64,000 nucleotides of DNA from Burkholderia cepacia ATCC 25416 (lineage in GTDB: Bacteria > Pseudomonadota > Gammaproteobacteria > Burkholderiales > Burkholderiaceae), in the NCBI RefSeq assembly GCF_001411495.1, contig NZ_CP012983.1, positions 930,001 to 994,000 of the forward strand, in the 5' to 3' direction. The notes beneath the pieces are model-generated. The model was given only the letters and a program-made list of their open reading frames with translations, was not told where the DNA came from and ran no database searches. Both the position numbers and the translations under genes were made by a program. Positions 54,398-64,000 of the stretch are shown here, piece after piece; positions within the stretch are counted from its first letter, which is position 1; every line of letters starts with the position of its first letter.

Positions 54398-54533
54398 CTG
54401 CCTTCTCCTTGTACTTGCGTGGAAGCGGCCGCCGACGATCGAGCCGCCGTTCGGGTGCAGCGTCTGCCCCGTCATGTCGCTCGCGCCGTCGGCCACGGGC
54501 GCGGCCTCGCCGGCCAGCCTGCCGCTGCCCACG

Positions 54534-55100
54534 TCACCGGCCGCGTCGTCGTGCGGCTTCGTCTGGCCGGCGCACCGGATCGAAATCGCGCCACTTGCCG
54601 TCCTGCCAGTCGCCGTCGACGCGCTCGATCGACCTCGCGCCCGTCGCGCGCAGCACGTCTTCCGCCGTGGCGGCCGTCTCAGGCGTCACATGCGCGGCGA
54701 GGATCACGCCCGTCTCGCTTCGTGCAAGCGTGCCCTTGCCTTCGTCCTGCTCGCCGCGCATCCGGCCGAGCGCACCGCCCAGCGCGCCGAGATACGCGCC
54801 GGCCAGTGCGCCCGCCGCCGGCACGAACCAGTAGCGCACGCCCACCGCATAGACGGCCACCCCGACAACGGCGCCGATCAGCAACCCGCGCATCGCGCCG
54901 ACCATCGCGCCGCGCCCGCCGGGTTTCGCCGCCGTGTCGGCGTAGACGTCGCCGCCGATCGGAAAGCGCGCGTGCTGGCCGCCCGGGTTCAGGAAGAAAA
55001 TCGACACGTCGTCCGTGCCGAACGCGCGCTCGTAAAGGCTGCGCGCCCCGCTCTCGGCTTCATCGAACGTCGTGAAGCGGCCTGCGACGATCATCGCCAT
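54534..55100 (-). CDS. Membrane-inserted glycine-zipper stress protein
   Basis: 188 aa. The N-terminal domain resembles general-stress YflT-like proteins (MAMIVAGRFTTFDEAESGAR). Then comes a glycine-zipper membrane stretch (GAMVGAMRGLLIGAVVGVAV, AAGALAGAYLGALGGALGRM), then a C-terminal soluble part. It could be inserted in the inner membrane. AAGGAGCACGAGC before the ATG. Exact function unknown. Confidence 0.7.
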   Translation of the reverse strand: MAMIVAGRFTTFDEAESGARSLYERAFGTDDVSIFFLNPGGQHARFPIGGDVYADTAAKPGGRGAMVGAMRGLLIGAVVGVAVYAVGVRYWFVPAAGALAGAYLGALGGALGRMRGEQDEGKGTLARSETGVILAAHVTPETAATAEDVLRATGARSIERVDGDWQDGKWRDFDPVRRPDEAARRRGR

Positions 55101-55161
55101 GCTCGTGCTCCTTGTCGCGGTACGCCGCGCGCGAGCGCGCACGGCACGATGGCGGCACGGC

Positions 55162-55461
55162 TCACATCAGCCGCCCGAGCTCCTTCGACACCGATGCCGG
55201 CGTGTCGTATTCGCGATCGGGAATGCGCGTGAGCATGTCGAGCACGTCGTGGGCCGCATGCGAGCGTTGCGCGCATTCGACGATGGTCGCCTTGCTCGCC
55301 GGGTAGTCCATCCCCTTCAGCGCCTTCTGCACGTCGACCGGGCCCGGCGGCTTGCCGTGGCCGGTCTGGTGCCCGCCCTTGTCGTGGTCCTGCTGCGCGC
55401 GCTCGCCTTCGTGCGCGCGGGCACGGCTGAGTTCGTGGCCCGTGTGTTGTCGGGATGTCAT
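55162..55461 (-). CDS. DUF2795 protein
   Basis: 99 aa. A basic His-rich lead (about 1-40) precedes the DUF2795 domain: VQKALKGMDYPASKATIVEC, VLDMLTRIPDREYDTPASVS. Small helical domain, function unknown, frequent in stress regions. AGGAGGTTTCG before the ATG. Same-strand run with the SDR and BON genes. Confidence 0.8.
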   Translation of the reverse strand: MTSRQHTGHELSRARAHEGERAQQDHDKGGHQTGHGKPPGPVDVQKALKGMDYPASKATIVECAQRSHAAHDVLDMLTRIPDREYDTPASVSKELGRLM

Positions 55462-55495
55462 CGAAACCTCCTTGATCGAATGAAAGGAAACGGCA

Positions 55496-56524
55496 TCACG
55501 CGGGCCCGCGGCGCGCACGCGCGAGCGCGGCGAACACGAGCGCCGCCGCGCCGAGCACGACCGCGCCGGCCATCTTCGGCCGCTGCACCACCGTGTTGTA
55601 GGCACAGCTGCGCAGCACGGGGCCGTCCATCCCTTCACGCTCGTGCAGCGCATGACGCGAGTCGTACAGCGCGTTGTCGTCGCGCGGGCGCGCGGGCCGC
55701 ACCGTGCGCTGGCCGCGCGAGAACAGCGTGGCCGCAACGCGATCGAACAGGCGCGGCGCGTGGTACGCGCTCGCCGACGTGAATTTCGCGGCACCGCCGA
55801 CGAACAGCGTGCGGCGCGGATGGGCGGCCGCGAACAGGATCGCGTCGGCCACGAGGTCGGGGTCGTAGATCGGCGGCGGCAGCCTCGCCTCGACGTTCAT
55901 GTAGTTCTTCGCGTGCATCACGAACATCGTGTCGATCGCGGCCGGCTTGATCAGCGTGACCGACACCGGCAGGTGGTCCGATTCCATCTCGAGCCGCAGC
56001 GAATCGGTGAAACCCTTCACCGCGTGCTTCGACGCGACGTACGCGCTTTGCAGCGGCACCGGCGCATCGGATGCCTCGCTGCCCATGTTGACGATCGCGC
56101 CACCGTGGAAATCGCGCTTGCGGCGGAAGTGATCGGCCGCGACGAGCGAGCCGTGCACGACGCCCCAGTAGTTGGTCTCGAACAGGCGACGCTGGTCCTC
56201 GAGCGGCACCGCGGCCGCCGTGCCGAAGATCGACACGCCCGCGTTGTTGACCCAGGTGTCGAAGCCGCCGTAGGTGTCCGCCGCCTTCGCGGCCGCACGC
56301 TGCACGTCCTCGAGGTTCGCGACGTCGCCGGCGACCGGCACCGCGAGGCCGCCGTGCTGCCTGATTTCCTCGCACAACGTGTTCAGCGCGCCCTCGTTGC
56401 GCGCGAACAGCACGAGCTTCGCGCCGCGCCGTGCGGCCTTGCGCGCGGTGACGAGGCCGATGCCGCTCGTCGCGCCGGTGATCACGATCGTCTGCTCGCC
56501 GACCGGTTTGAGCATGCAGTTCAT
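55496..56524 (-). CDS. Short-chain dehydrogenase/reductase with C-terminal membrane anchor
   Basis: 342 aa. Nucleotide-binding TGATSGIG at about 17-24, NNAG at about 93-96, catalytic Ser near MGSEASD and YVASK. The last 30 residues include a hydrophobic helix (GAVVLGAAALVFAALA) that probably ties it to the membrane. Substrate unknown; similar SDRs lie in stress clusters of Burkholderia. AGGAGTTCCGTC before the ATG, 24 bp after the BON gene, so probably co-transcribed from the promoter at 57033. Confidence 0.85.
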   Translation of the reverse strand: MNCMLKPVGEQTIVITGATSGIGLVTARKAARRGAKLVLFARNEGALNTLCEEIRQHGGLAVPVAGDVANLEDVQRAAAKAADTYGGFDTWVNNAGVSIFGTAAAVPLEDQRRLFETNYWGVVHGSLVAADHFRRKRDFHGGAIVNMGSEASDAPVPLQSAYVASKHAVKGFTDSLRLEMESDHLPVSVTLIKPAAIDTMFVMHAKNYMNVEARLPPPIYDPDLVADAILFAAAHPRRTLFVGGAAKFTSASAYHAPRLFDRVAATLFSRGQRTVRPARPRDDNALYDSRHALHEREGMDGPVLRSCAYNTVVQRPKMAGAVVLGAAALVFAALARARRGPA

Positions 56525-56548
56525 GACGGAACTCCTGTAGCGGCAACG

Positions 56549-56968
56549 TTACTTGGCCCGGATGGTCAGCTGGTCGCGCACGTCCTGCACGCCGTCCACC
56601 TGCTTCACGACGCCGACGGCCTGCGTGCGCTGCTGTTCGTCGGGCACGCTGCCGGTGAGCATCACGATGCCGTGCCGCGTCTTCACGTGGATGTCGCCGG
56701 ACGACAGGCCGCTCGTGCCGACGAGCTCGGCCTTCACCTTGGTCGTGATCGTCGCGTCGCGGATCTTCCTGCCGGCCGTCGAATGCGACGACGTGGATGA
56801 CGTCGACGACATGGACGACGACGCGGCGCTGTCGTCGCCGGCGGCGAACACGTCCGGCACGGCCGTGACGCAGGCGCTAGCCGCGACGATCGCGATCGCC
56901 ATGCCGACACGCTTCGCGCGATGGCGGCGGATGTGCAGGGAGCGGGCTTGCAGCTGGAATACCTTCAT
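56549..56968 (-). CDS. Exported BON-domain protein (OsmY-like)
   Basis: 139 aa. Basic start then hydrophobic helix and cleavage site (MAIAIVAASACVTAVPDVFA), a Ser/Thr-rich linker with repeated SSTSS, then a BON domain (IRDATITTKVKAELVG, DIHVKTRHGIVMLTGSVPDE). OsmY-type BON proteins protect the envelope during osmotic stress. AAGGAGGTCACG precedes the ATG. First gene of a five- to six-gene run reaching 53786, with a near-consensus sigma-54 promoter. Confidence 0.86.
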   Translation of the reverse strand: MKVFQLQARSLHIRRHRAKRVGMAIAIVAASACVTAVPDVFAAGDDSAASSSMSSTSSTSSHSTAGRKIRDATITTKVKAELVGTSGLSSGDIHVKTRHGIVMLTGSVPDEQQRTQAVGVVKQVDGVQDVRDQLTIRAK

Positions 56969-57019
56969 CGTGACCTCCTTTCGTCGAGCCGGCACGGCCG
57001 GCGGGCGGACACGACGGGC

Positions 57020-57033
57020 GCAAACCGCGTGCC
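57020..57033 (-). promoter_or_regulatory. Sigma-54 promoter of the BON-SDR run
   Basis: Minus strand GGCACGCGGTTTGCG, exact GG-N10-GC spacing, 51 bp before the BON gene. One of six near-identical copies. Confidence 0.82.
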
Positions 57034-57084
57034 GCGGTCGCGCCGCCCGGTGCTGGCGGCAATCGCCGGCCGGACGCGCTTTCA

Positions 57085-57099
57085 TCCAATGCGTTGTAA
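57085..57099. promoter_or_regulatory. Putative activator dyad upstream of the BON promoter
   Basis: TCCAA-TGCG-TTGTAA, an imperfect dyad 52 bp upstream of the -24 box. It resembles the dyad at 63928 and the TTTCAACGG...TGTAAT elements. Confidence 0.4.
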
Positions 57100-57503
57100 T
57101 TTTTTCGGCATGACGGCCGGCGGTTCCCCCCCGGCAGCGGTGCGGGTATGCCGCTTGCCGACAGGCAGTCACGGCGGCCCGTTTGCGCGGGCCGGACCTC
57201 GGGGGCATCGCCCGGCGAGGAAGCGCGTCGATCAGTGAACACGTATCGCGGTTGCGGGGAGCCGGCGGTGTGGACGCGGGCGGGCGGAGGATTCAAGTTG
57301 CGGACGTCGCGAAGCAATCTGCGAAGCGCGAGATCGACCACGATGCCGTGGCCTACTCGCGCGACGCGACGTAAATACTCAACGGAAGACTGCGAGATAA
57401 AACGCGGGTTCGTCGACGGCAGCGACATCTTTCCCGGTTCACATCCGTGCGAGAGGGTCGTGACTACCGGCGCCCTCGACGTCAAGCAACCGCGGCCCGC
57501 GCG
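57100..57503. other. Non-coding region between the BON promoter and the kinase stop
   Basis: About 400 bp with no credible gene on either strand. It includes the TTTTTT tract near 57101 and moderately AT-richer sequence near 57365-57400. No transcription terminator recognised. Confidence 0.5.
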
Positions 57504-59813
57504 TCAGTCGTCTCGCTTCGTCGCGTGCGCGATCTTGTGCACCAGTTCGCGCACGTCGACCGGCTTGCACAGATAGCCGTCGAACCCGGCCTCCAGCGCA
57601 CGGCGCTGGTCGGCGAGGCCGGCATGCGCGGTGACCGCGAGCACGCAAACGTCGGGCGGACCGCTGTCGCCGTTCATCGCCCCGTGCCGCAACGCATCGA
57701 GCAGCCAGAAGCCGTCGCCGTCCGGCATCGCGAGATCGGACAGCACGACGGTCGGCCGCAAGTCGGCGGCCACCGCGAGCGCCTCGCGGCCCGACGACGC
57801 GATCGCGACCGACGCGCCGAACGTGGTCAGCGCGGCCGTGAGGCTCGCCCGCGTCGTCGCATCGTCGTCGACGATCAGGATCCGCTGCGCATCGAGCACG
57901 AGCGGCTCGCGCTGCCCGCCCGCCTGCGCGAGCCCCCACGCCATCGCGCCGACCGGCTGCCAGCCGGCCGGCAGCGTCACCGTGAAGGTCGTGCCGCGAT
58001 TGCGGCCCGCACTCACGACGGTCACGCGGCCGCCATGCAGCTCGGCGATATGCCGCACGATCGACAGGCCGAGACCGAGGCCGCGTCGCGACGACGCAGG
58101 CGAATCGTCCGCGCGGCGAAACATGTCGAAGACGTACGGCAGGAACTCCTGCGCGACACCCTGCCCCGTATCGGTCACGGTCAGGATCACCCGCGCGTTG
58201 TCGCGCGCGAGCCCGACCGTCACGTTGCCGCCGTCCGGCGTGAACTTCAGCGCGTTCGAGATGAGGTTCGACAACATCTGCCGCAATCGCTCGGCGTCAC
58301 CCGACACGATGCACGACGAGGTCTCGCAATCGAATTCGAGCTCGATGCCGGCCAATGACGCGGCCGTCTGGAACGCGCCGACCGAATCGGAGAACAGCCG
58401 CACGATGTCGACCGGCGTCGCGTCGAGGCGCAGCTTGCCGGTCGCGAGCGACGACGCATCGAGAATGTCGCCGACCATCCGCGTGAGCGAACGCGCGCTG
58501 CGGTCGATGGCATCGATCGCCTGGTTCTGCAGCGCCTGGTCGCCGGAATTGCGCAGCACCTCGACCCAGCCATAGATCACGTTCAGCGGTGTGCGCAACT
58601 CGTGCGACACCGTCGCCAGCAGCTCGTCCTTCAGCCGGTTCGACGTATCGGCCTGGTCGCGTGCGTCGCGCGCGCCCCGCAGCGAGCGCTGCGCGCGGAG
58701 GTCGCGCCGGCGCTGCGCACCGGTTTCGCGCAGCGTCAGCGACAGCGCGACGCATTCGCGTGCCTCGCCGCGTACCGGGCACGCCGACACGGTCGCGCGA
58801 AAACGCCGGCCGTCGCGCCGCACGCACAGCAGTTCGAGCGGCCCGACCGGGTCGCGCATCGCTTCGAAGGATTCGGCCAGCGGATTGCGCCGCAACCAGC
58901 GCATGGCGATCAGCGAGTCGAACATGCGGCCGCGCGCGTCGGCCTCGTCGTAACCGAAGATTCGCTGCGCGGCCGGATTCCAGCTGGCAATGCGGCCGTT
59001 CGCGTCGATGCCGACGATTGCGTCCGGCGATGCGTCGACCACCGCGCGTTGCAAGCGCGACGCGTCGACGCGTGCGCGATCCGCGCCGGCATCGCGCAGC
59101 AGCAGCACCGCGCCGTCGAGATTGCCGTCCGGATCGCCGAGCGGCGCGGCGACCTCGACGATCGGCACCGGATCGCCGGTGCCGTCACGCTGCAGCCAGT
59201 GCCGGTCGGACACCGCGTCCGCGCCGTCGAGCGCGCGATCGAGCGGCGTCGTCTGCACGCGGCGGCCGTCACGATCGACGATCCGCAGCACGTCGCGCAC
59301 CGGCCGCCCCGCCGCGTCGTCCGGCCGGCAGCCGGCGAGTTCGGCCGCCGCCGCGTTGATATAGGTCAGCCGCCCTTTCGTGTCGACCGCGATCACGCCG
59401 TGCGGCAGCGCACTCAGCACGGCTTCGAGCTGCCGGCGTAAAGCCGCCTCGTGTCGGCGCGCGCGATCGTTCGTGATCCGTGTCTGTCGCAACATCGACG
59501 CGATCGCGCAAACGAACGCACCGATCAGGATGAAGGTGCCGAGCTGCACGAGCCGCTCGGGCAGCGGCGCCGGATAGGCGGCCGGATCGGACAGGAACAG
59601 GGTCCACACGAGCAGCCCGCTGACGACGGTCGACACGATCCCGAACAGGAACGACGTCGCCCACGCGGCGCCTGCGAGCAGCGGGTAGTACATCACGAAC
59701 GGCAGGTTCACGCCGCCGAAGCGGATCGCGAGCACCTGCAGCACGGTCGCGATCGCGACCAGCATCGCGGCCGTCGCGTAGTTTCCGGCCTGCCGCCGGG
59801 GAAGATCGATCAT
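57504..59813 (-). CDS. Hybrid sensor histidine kinase
   Basis: 769 aa. About four N-terminal membrane helices (first 110 residues; MLVAIATVLQVLAIRF, YYPLLAGAAWATSFLFGIVS) precede two PAS domains (about 125-235 and 265-370). HisKA follows with His404 (TVSHELRTP), then HATPase_c (NLISNALKF, DTGQGV, GLGLGLSIVR) and a C-terminal receiver with Asp693 (VVLSDLAMPDG). It is an inner-membrane sensor that autophosphorylates and passes phosphate to its own receiver. It lies 225 bp downstream of the NtrC-type regulator and is its likely partner. The signal is unknown. Confidence 0.9.
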   Translation of the reverse strand: MIDLPRRQAGNYATAAMLVAIATVLQVLAIRFGGVNLPFVMYYPLLAGAAWATSFLFGIVSTVVSGLLVWTLFLSDPAAYPAPLPERLVQLGTFILIGAFVCAIASMLRQTRITNDRARRHEAALRRQLEAVLSALPHGVIAVDTKGRLTYINAAAAELAGCRPDDAAGRPVRDVLRIVDRDGRRVQTTPLDRALDGADAVSDRHWLQRDGTGDPVPIVEVAAPLGDPDGNLDGAVLLLRDAGADRARVDASRLQRAVVDASPDAIVGIDANGRIASWNPAAQRIFGYDEADARGRMFDSLIAMRWLRRNPLAESFEAMRDPVGPLELLCVRRDGRRFRATVSACPVRGEARECVALSLTLRETGAQRRRDLRAQRSLRGARDARDQADTSNRLKDELLATVSHELRTPLNVIYGWVEVLRNSGDQALQNQAIDAIDRSARSLTRMVGDILDASSLATGKLRLDATPVDIVRLFSDSVGAFQTAASLAGIELEFDCETSSCIVSGDAERLRQMLSNLISNALKFTPDGGNVTVGLARDNARVILTVTDTGQGVAQEFLPYVFDMFRRADDSPASSRRGLGLGLSIVRHIAELHGGRVTVVSAGRNRGTTFTVTLPAGWQPVGAMAWGLAQAGGQREPLVLDAQRILIVDDDATTRASLTAALTTFGASVAIASSGREALAVAADLRPTVVLSDLAMPDGDGFWLLDALRHGAMNGDSGPPDVCVLAVTAHAGLADQRRALEAGFDGYLCKPVDVRELVHKIAHATKRDD

Positions 59814-60038
59814 CGGACACGCTCCTGCGGGGCCGGCCGACGGCCGCGACCCCGGACACCGCCGACCGGCACGACGCGCGACGGCCGGCCGGAACCGGCC
59901 GCGCAGCCGCCCGCCACGGGATGATTCACGCGACGGCCGCGCCGGCGCGCGGGCTCGTCTCGCCGCATCCCGGCGATGCCGTCGCCGGTTGCGCACGCGT
60001 GATGCGGAAACGGGAGCATGAGTGTGATCGCGACGGCA

Positions 60039-61406
60039 TCAGGAGTCCGGCTTCTCCGTTTCGTCTTCCAGTTGCGCGAGCCGGTTGTAGATCGTTTTCA
60101 GGCTGACGTCGAGCACTTCGGCCGCCTGCGCCTTCACGCCGCCGCACTGCGCGATCGTGCCGAGGATCAGCTTGCGGTCGACTTCCTCGAGCGGCGTGCC
60201 GAACGGCACCGTCACGCGATCCTCGTGCGAATCGACCATGCTGGACAGCTCCTCCATGATCGGCGGCGGCAGCGTGTCGATCACGTCGGCGTCGGTAAAG
60301 ATGCTCGCGCGCTGCACGAAGTTGCGCAGTTCGCGTACATTGCCGGGCCATTCGTAGGTCTTCAGCGCCTCGCGCGCGGCCGGCGCAAAGCGCAGGTTGC
60401 GGCCGCTTTCCTCGTTGTAGTGCTGCAGGAACGCATCGGCGAGCATCGGGATGTCGTCGCCGCGCTCGCGCAGCGACGGCAGCGGAATCGGAAACACGTT
60501 GATCCGGTGAAACAGGTCGGGCCGCAGCTTGCCGTCGGCCATCGCGGCTTCCGGATCGCGGTTCGTCGCGGCGACGATGCGCACGTCGACGTCGATCTCG
60601 CGCGTCGAGCCGAGCCGCGTGAGGCGCCCCGTCTCGAGCACGCGCAGCAGCTTCACCTGCGATTCGAGCGGCATCTCGGTGATCTCGTCGAGAAACAGCG
60701 TGCCGCCGTCCGCGCGTTCGAAGAAACCCTTGTGCTGGCGCTCCGCGCCGGTAAAGCTGCCGCGGTCATGGCCGAACATCTCGCTCTCGACGAGGTTCGC
60801 GGCAATCGCACCGCAGTTCACCGCGAGGAACGGGCCGCGGCGGCGCAGGCTCAGGTCGTGCACGGTCTGCGCGGCAAGCTCCTTGCCGGTGCCCGATTCG
60901 CCGGTGAGCAACACCGACGCCTCGGTGCGCGCGACGCGCCCGATCGCATCGTAGACGGCCTGCATCGCGGGCGAGCTGCCGAGCATGCGGCCGAAACGGC
61001 CGAGGCGCTGCAGTTCCGAGCGCAGCTCCGCGATTTCCTCGTGCAGCGCGGTCGTGCGCGGCACGCGCGCGAAGATGCTGTTCAGCCGCTGCATGTTCAG
61101 CGGCTTCACCAGATAGTCGGTCGCGCCGCGCCGCAATGCGTCGATCGCGGTTTCGAGGCTCGCATGGCCGGTGGTCAGCACCATCTCGCAATGCGCGCGC
61201 TTGGGCAACGCATCGAACAGGTCCATCCCGTTGCCGTCGGGCAGCACGAGATCGCACAGCACGAGATCGGGGGTATGCGTCGACACGAGCGCGCGTGCTT
61301 CCTCCAGCGTCGCGGCGGTATCGCAGGCGAGTTGCTGCGTGCGCGCGAGCGTCGCCAGCATCGTGCGCGTATCGGCATCGTCTTCGACGATCAGGACGTA
61401 GGGCAT
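60039..61406 (-). CDS. NtrC-family sigma-54-dependent response regulator
   Basis: 455 aa. Receiver (1-120; acidic pocket EDD at 8-10, phospho-site Asp52 in VLCDLVLP). AAA+ domain (about 140-375; Walker A GESGTGKE, sigma-54 contact loop GSFTGA with Ser for the usual Ala, Walker [10 protein letters not shown]). C-terminal Fis helix-turn-helix (AAEVLDVSLKTIYNRLAQL). It should activate sigma-54 promoters when phosphorylated, probably by the kinase just downstream. It is the obvious candidate activator for the promoters listed here. ATG at 61406 follows ACGAGGAGCTTCG. Confidence 0.92.
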   Translation of the reverse strand: MPYVLIVEDDADTRTMLATLARTQQLACDTAATLEEARALVSTHTPDLVLCDLVLPDGNGMDLFDALPKRAHCEMVLTTGHASLETAIDALRRGATDYLVKPLNMQRLNSIFARVPRTTALHEEIAELRSELQRLGRFGRMLGSSPAMQAVYDAIGRVARTEASVLLTGESGTGKELAAQTVHDLSLRRRGPFLAVNCGAIAANLVESEMFGHDRGSFTGAERQHKGFFERADGGTLFLDEITEMPLESQVKLLRVLETGRLTRLGSTREIDVDVRIVAATNRDPEAAMADGKLRPDLFHRINVFPIPLPSLRERGDDIPMLADAFLQHYNEESGRNLRFAPAAREALKTYEWPGNVRELRNFVQRASIFTDADVIDTLPPPIMEELSSMVDSHEDRVTVPFGTPLEEVDRKLILGTIAQCGGVKAQAAEVLDVSLKTIYNRLAQLEDETEKPDS

Positions 61407-61756
61407 CGAAGCTCCTCGTGATGCGAGCCGGTGCAAGTGTCGACCGGACATCGCGACAGATGTGCAGCGCATCGCACGCCGCCAGGCACGAGGCAATGCA
61501 TTCCACGCTGCAGCGAATGAACTGGCAGGCCATGCTGCCATGACGAAGGAATCGCTTAGCAGTATAGAAGAGCGACGTCGCGCATCGGCCCTTCATCGAA
61601 TAAATCTATCCGCCCGCGCGGCATGCATTGCGAGATTCAATGCGGCCGCGGCGACATAACACGTATGCTTTGCGCATGAATAACGGCGCATAACGTGTCG
61701 TTTTTTCATGTGCCTGGGTCATAGTCGGTCAAATCTTCCCCATTCGATATCACGTC
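61407..61756. other. Divergent control region between the two sigma-54 activators
   Basis: About 350 bp, AT-richer than the flanks near 61540-61740, without a gene. It probably holds promoters for both activator genes. I find no GG-N10-GC sigma-54 promoter here, so both are expected to be sigma-70-type. Confidence 0.5.
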
Positions 61757-62815
<1,059 letters not shown>

Positions 62816-62965
62816 ACGCGGCCCGTCATGCTGCCACGTCGTCGCACGGTGCGCGACCCGGCCGCGCGTGAACCGATCGATACCGGAACACGCGCCCGCG
62901 TCGGGCCGCACGCGCTGTCGTCATGCACACGCAGCCCGCAGTCGCGCCGTTTCGTGCACGGCCGG

Positions 62966-63769
62966 TCAATGATGCGGCTTGCGCTCGCGGTCGCGTTCGG
63001 CGGTGCCGGGCTCGGGATCGCGCGCGGGCGGCAGCGTCGGCGTGACGGTTCGCTGGTCGGGATGCAGCACCATGCCCGTATCGTGTTCGCCGTCGCGGTG
63101 CACGCGCACGCGATTCTCGACGTCGCGCACGCCCATGCAGCCGTCGGCCAGATCCTCGATGTCGTGCTTCATCCAGCGTGACGGCACCGTGCCGTCCAGC
63201 ACGACGCAGCCGTCCTGTACCTGAACGGTGACGTCGCTCACGTCGATGTCGAGCGCATGCGCGAGCCGCTCGCACACGTCCTCGCGGATGCGCTCGTCCG
63301 AACGCGTATAGCCTTTCGGCCCGCGACGATGGCGCAGCGCGTCGCGGTCGGCGTCGCTGCCATGCCGCGACCGGTCGGGCGCGTATCCGCCGTAGCGCGA
63401 GATGTCTTGCGGGTCGCCACGGTCGTGCTCGCCGCCGTACCGGCCCATCCGGTAATGACCGCGGAATTCCGGACGGTCGCCGCCGTACGGGCCTTCACTG
63501 CCCTCCGCACGGCGGCCCGGTTCGCGGTAGCCGCGTTCTGCCTCCCATCCGGGCTGGCGCGCACCGCCCTGCCGGCCCGGGTCGGACATGCCGCGCCGCT
63601 GGTCCGCCGGCCGCGCGGCGCGCTCGGTCCATTCGCTGCCCCAGTCTTCCGCGCCGACGCTCTCGCTCACCGAGCGACGGCGCGCCGATTCAGGGTCTTC
63701 GTCCGGCCATCGTGCCGGGTCGTCCGGGATGCCGCGCTCGCCGTGCCGTCCGGGATATCGTCGTTGCAT
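62966..63769 (-). CDS. BON-domain protein with a long Arg/Gly/Tyr-rich N-terminal region
   Basis: 267 aa. The first ~160 residues are a disordered Arg, Gly, Asp and Tyr-rich segment (GERGIPDDPARWPDED, RMGRYGGEHDRGDPQDISRY). One BON domain follows (DERIREDVCERLAHALDIDV, VVLDGTVPSRWMKHDIEDLA). No signal peptide is visible, so it is probably cytoplasmic. The layout matches SWFGD-type BON proteins of Burkholderia. AAGGAGAGACACG precedes the ATG at 63769. A near-consensus sigma-54 promoter and a perfect dyad lie upstream. Confidence 0.82.
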   Translation of the reverse strand: MQRRYPGRHGERGIPDDPARWPDEDPESARRRSVSESVGAEDWGSEWTERAARPADQRRGMSDPGRQGGARQPGWEAERGYREPGRRAEGSEGPYGGDRPEFRGHYRMGRYGGEHDRGDPQDISRYGGYAPDRSRHGSDADRDALRHRRGPKGYTRSDERIREDVCERLAHALDIDVSDVTVQVQDGCVVLDGTVPSRWMKHDIEDLADGCMGVRDVENRVRVHRDGEHDTGMVLHPDQRTVTPTLPPARDPEPGTAERDRERKPHH

Positions 63770-63849
63770 CGTGTCTCTCCTTGTTCGCGCCTGCGCCGCG
63801 CACGGCCCCATGCCGGGTCGCGACACGACGCATGCCGGCCGGCTCGAAC

Positions 63850-63863
63850 GCAAGCCGCGTGCC
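63850..63863 (-). promoter_or_regulatory. Sigma-54 promoter of the second BON gene
   Basis: Minus strand GGCACGCGGCTTGCG, exact GG-N10-GC spacing, 80 bp before the ATG at 63769. One of six near-identical copies. Confidence 0.82.
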
Positions 63864-63927
63864 GATATCGCTGCCGTCGCACGACACATGCGCGCCGCGC
63901 CGTCGATCCGCTGCCGGGCGCGCGAAT

Positions 63928-63944
63928 CTGCAATGCGATTGCAG
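63928..63944. promoter_or_regulatory. Perfect dyad CTGCAAT-GCG-ATTGCAG (possible enhancer)
   Basis: Seven-base perfect inverted repeat with a three-base centre, 65 bp upstream of the -24 element at 63863. Best candidate in the window for the binding site of the local activator. Confidence 0.5.
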
Positions 63945-63961
63945 TTTTTGCGTGCCGGGCG

Positions 63962-64000
63962 TCATGGCCCGCCGCCGGCGCCCGGATCGTCCGGATCGTC
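63962..64000 (-). CDS. 3' end of a gene entering from the right edge
   Basis: The last 12 codons read DDPDDPGAGGGP then TGA. The Asp-Asp-Pro repeats resemble the small Asp/Pro-rich protein at 50565-50807. Start and identity lie outside the window. Confidence 0.35.
   Translation of the reverse strand, partial: DDPDDPGAGGGP

Overview
The window looks like a secondary replicon of a Burkholderia species, probably of the cepacia complex. The DNA is very GC-rich, codons end almost always in G or C, and the gene families (catBA-ben, xylBC, sotB, GlgE/TreS-Mak, NinX-like, DUF3175, DUF1488, BON and PRC proteins) fit that genus. I see no rRNA, tRNA, CRISPR array, IS element or origin.

Region 1 (1-10.4 kb) is aromatic catabolism. 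On the minus strand, catB-catA-benA (benA cut by the left edge) forms a benzoate/catechol operon with a LysR-type ATAC-N7-GTAT operator upstream. On the plus strand, benzaldehyde dehydrogenase (xylC type), benzyl alcohol dehydrogenase (xylB type) and an AcoR-like regulator without its ATPase domain would feed benzoate into it. A mandelamide/indoleacetamide-type amidase follows, behind a LuxR regulator and a small coupled gene.

Region 2 (11.8-16.4 kb) holds a SotB efflux pump and a HAD phosphatase. They are followed by a lower-GC foreign patch: decayed gene pieces, a DUF6402 protein and an overlapping small membrane protein.

Region 3 (16.4-63.9 kb) is a large stress/dormancy block. It has mgtC; a seven-gene operon, glgE-treS/mak-glgB-glgX-treZ-malQ-treY, that links trehalose, maltose-1-phosphate and alpha-glucan; a frameshifted phosphatidylserine-decarboxylase-type gene; PfpI; a cation/proton antiporter; bacterial NHEJ (ligD, ku); and many small stress-type proteins (BON, CBS, PRC, DUF1328, DUF3008, DUF4142, ferritin-like). 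The block also encodes its own sigma-54 paralogue (rpoN2). At its right end are a hybrid sensor kinase, an NtrC-type regulator and a receiver-less sigma-54 activator.

The main discovery is that the intergenic regions of this block carry about 15 well-oriented sigma-54 (-24/-12) promoters. Six of them read GGCACGCGG-N-TTGCG exactly. Several are back-to-back divergent pairs, and some have a dyad element upstream. The rpoN2 gene has its own sigma-54 promoter, and its RpoN box departs from the canonical sequence. The block therefore looks like a self-contained sigma-54 regulon in which sigma factor, activators and targets sit together. It would couple trehalose/glucan synthesis, DNA end-joining and envelope stress proteins. 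Pseudomonads keep a similar gene set together, but there it is usually linked to RpoS-type control.
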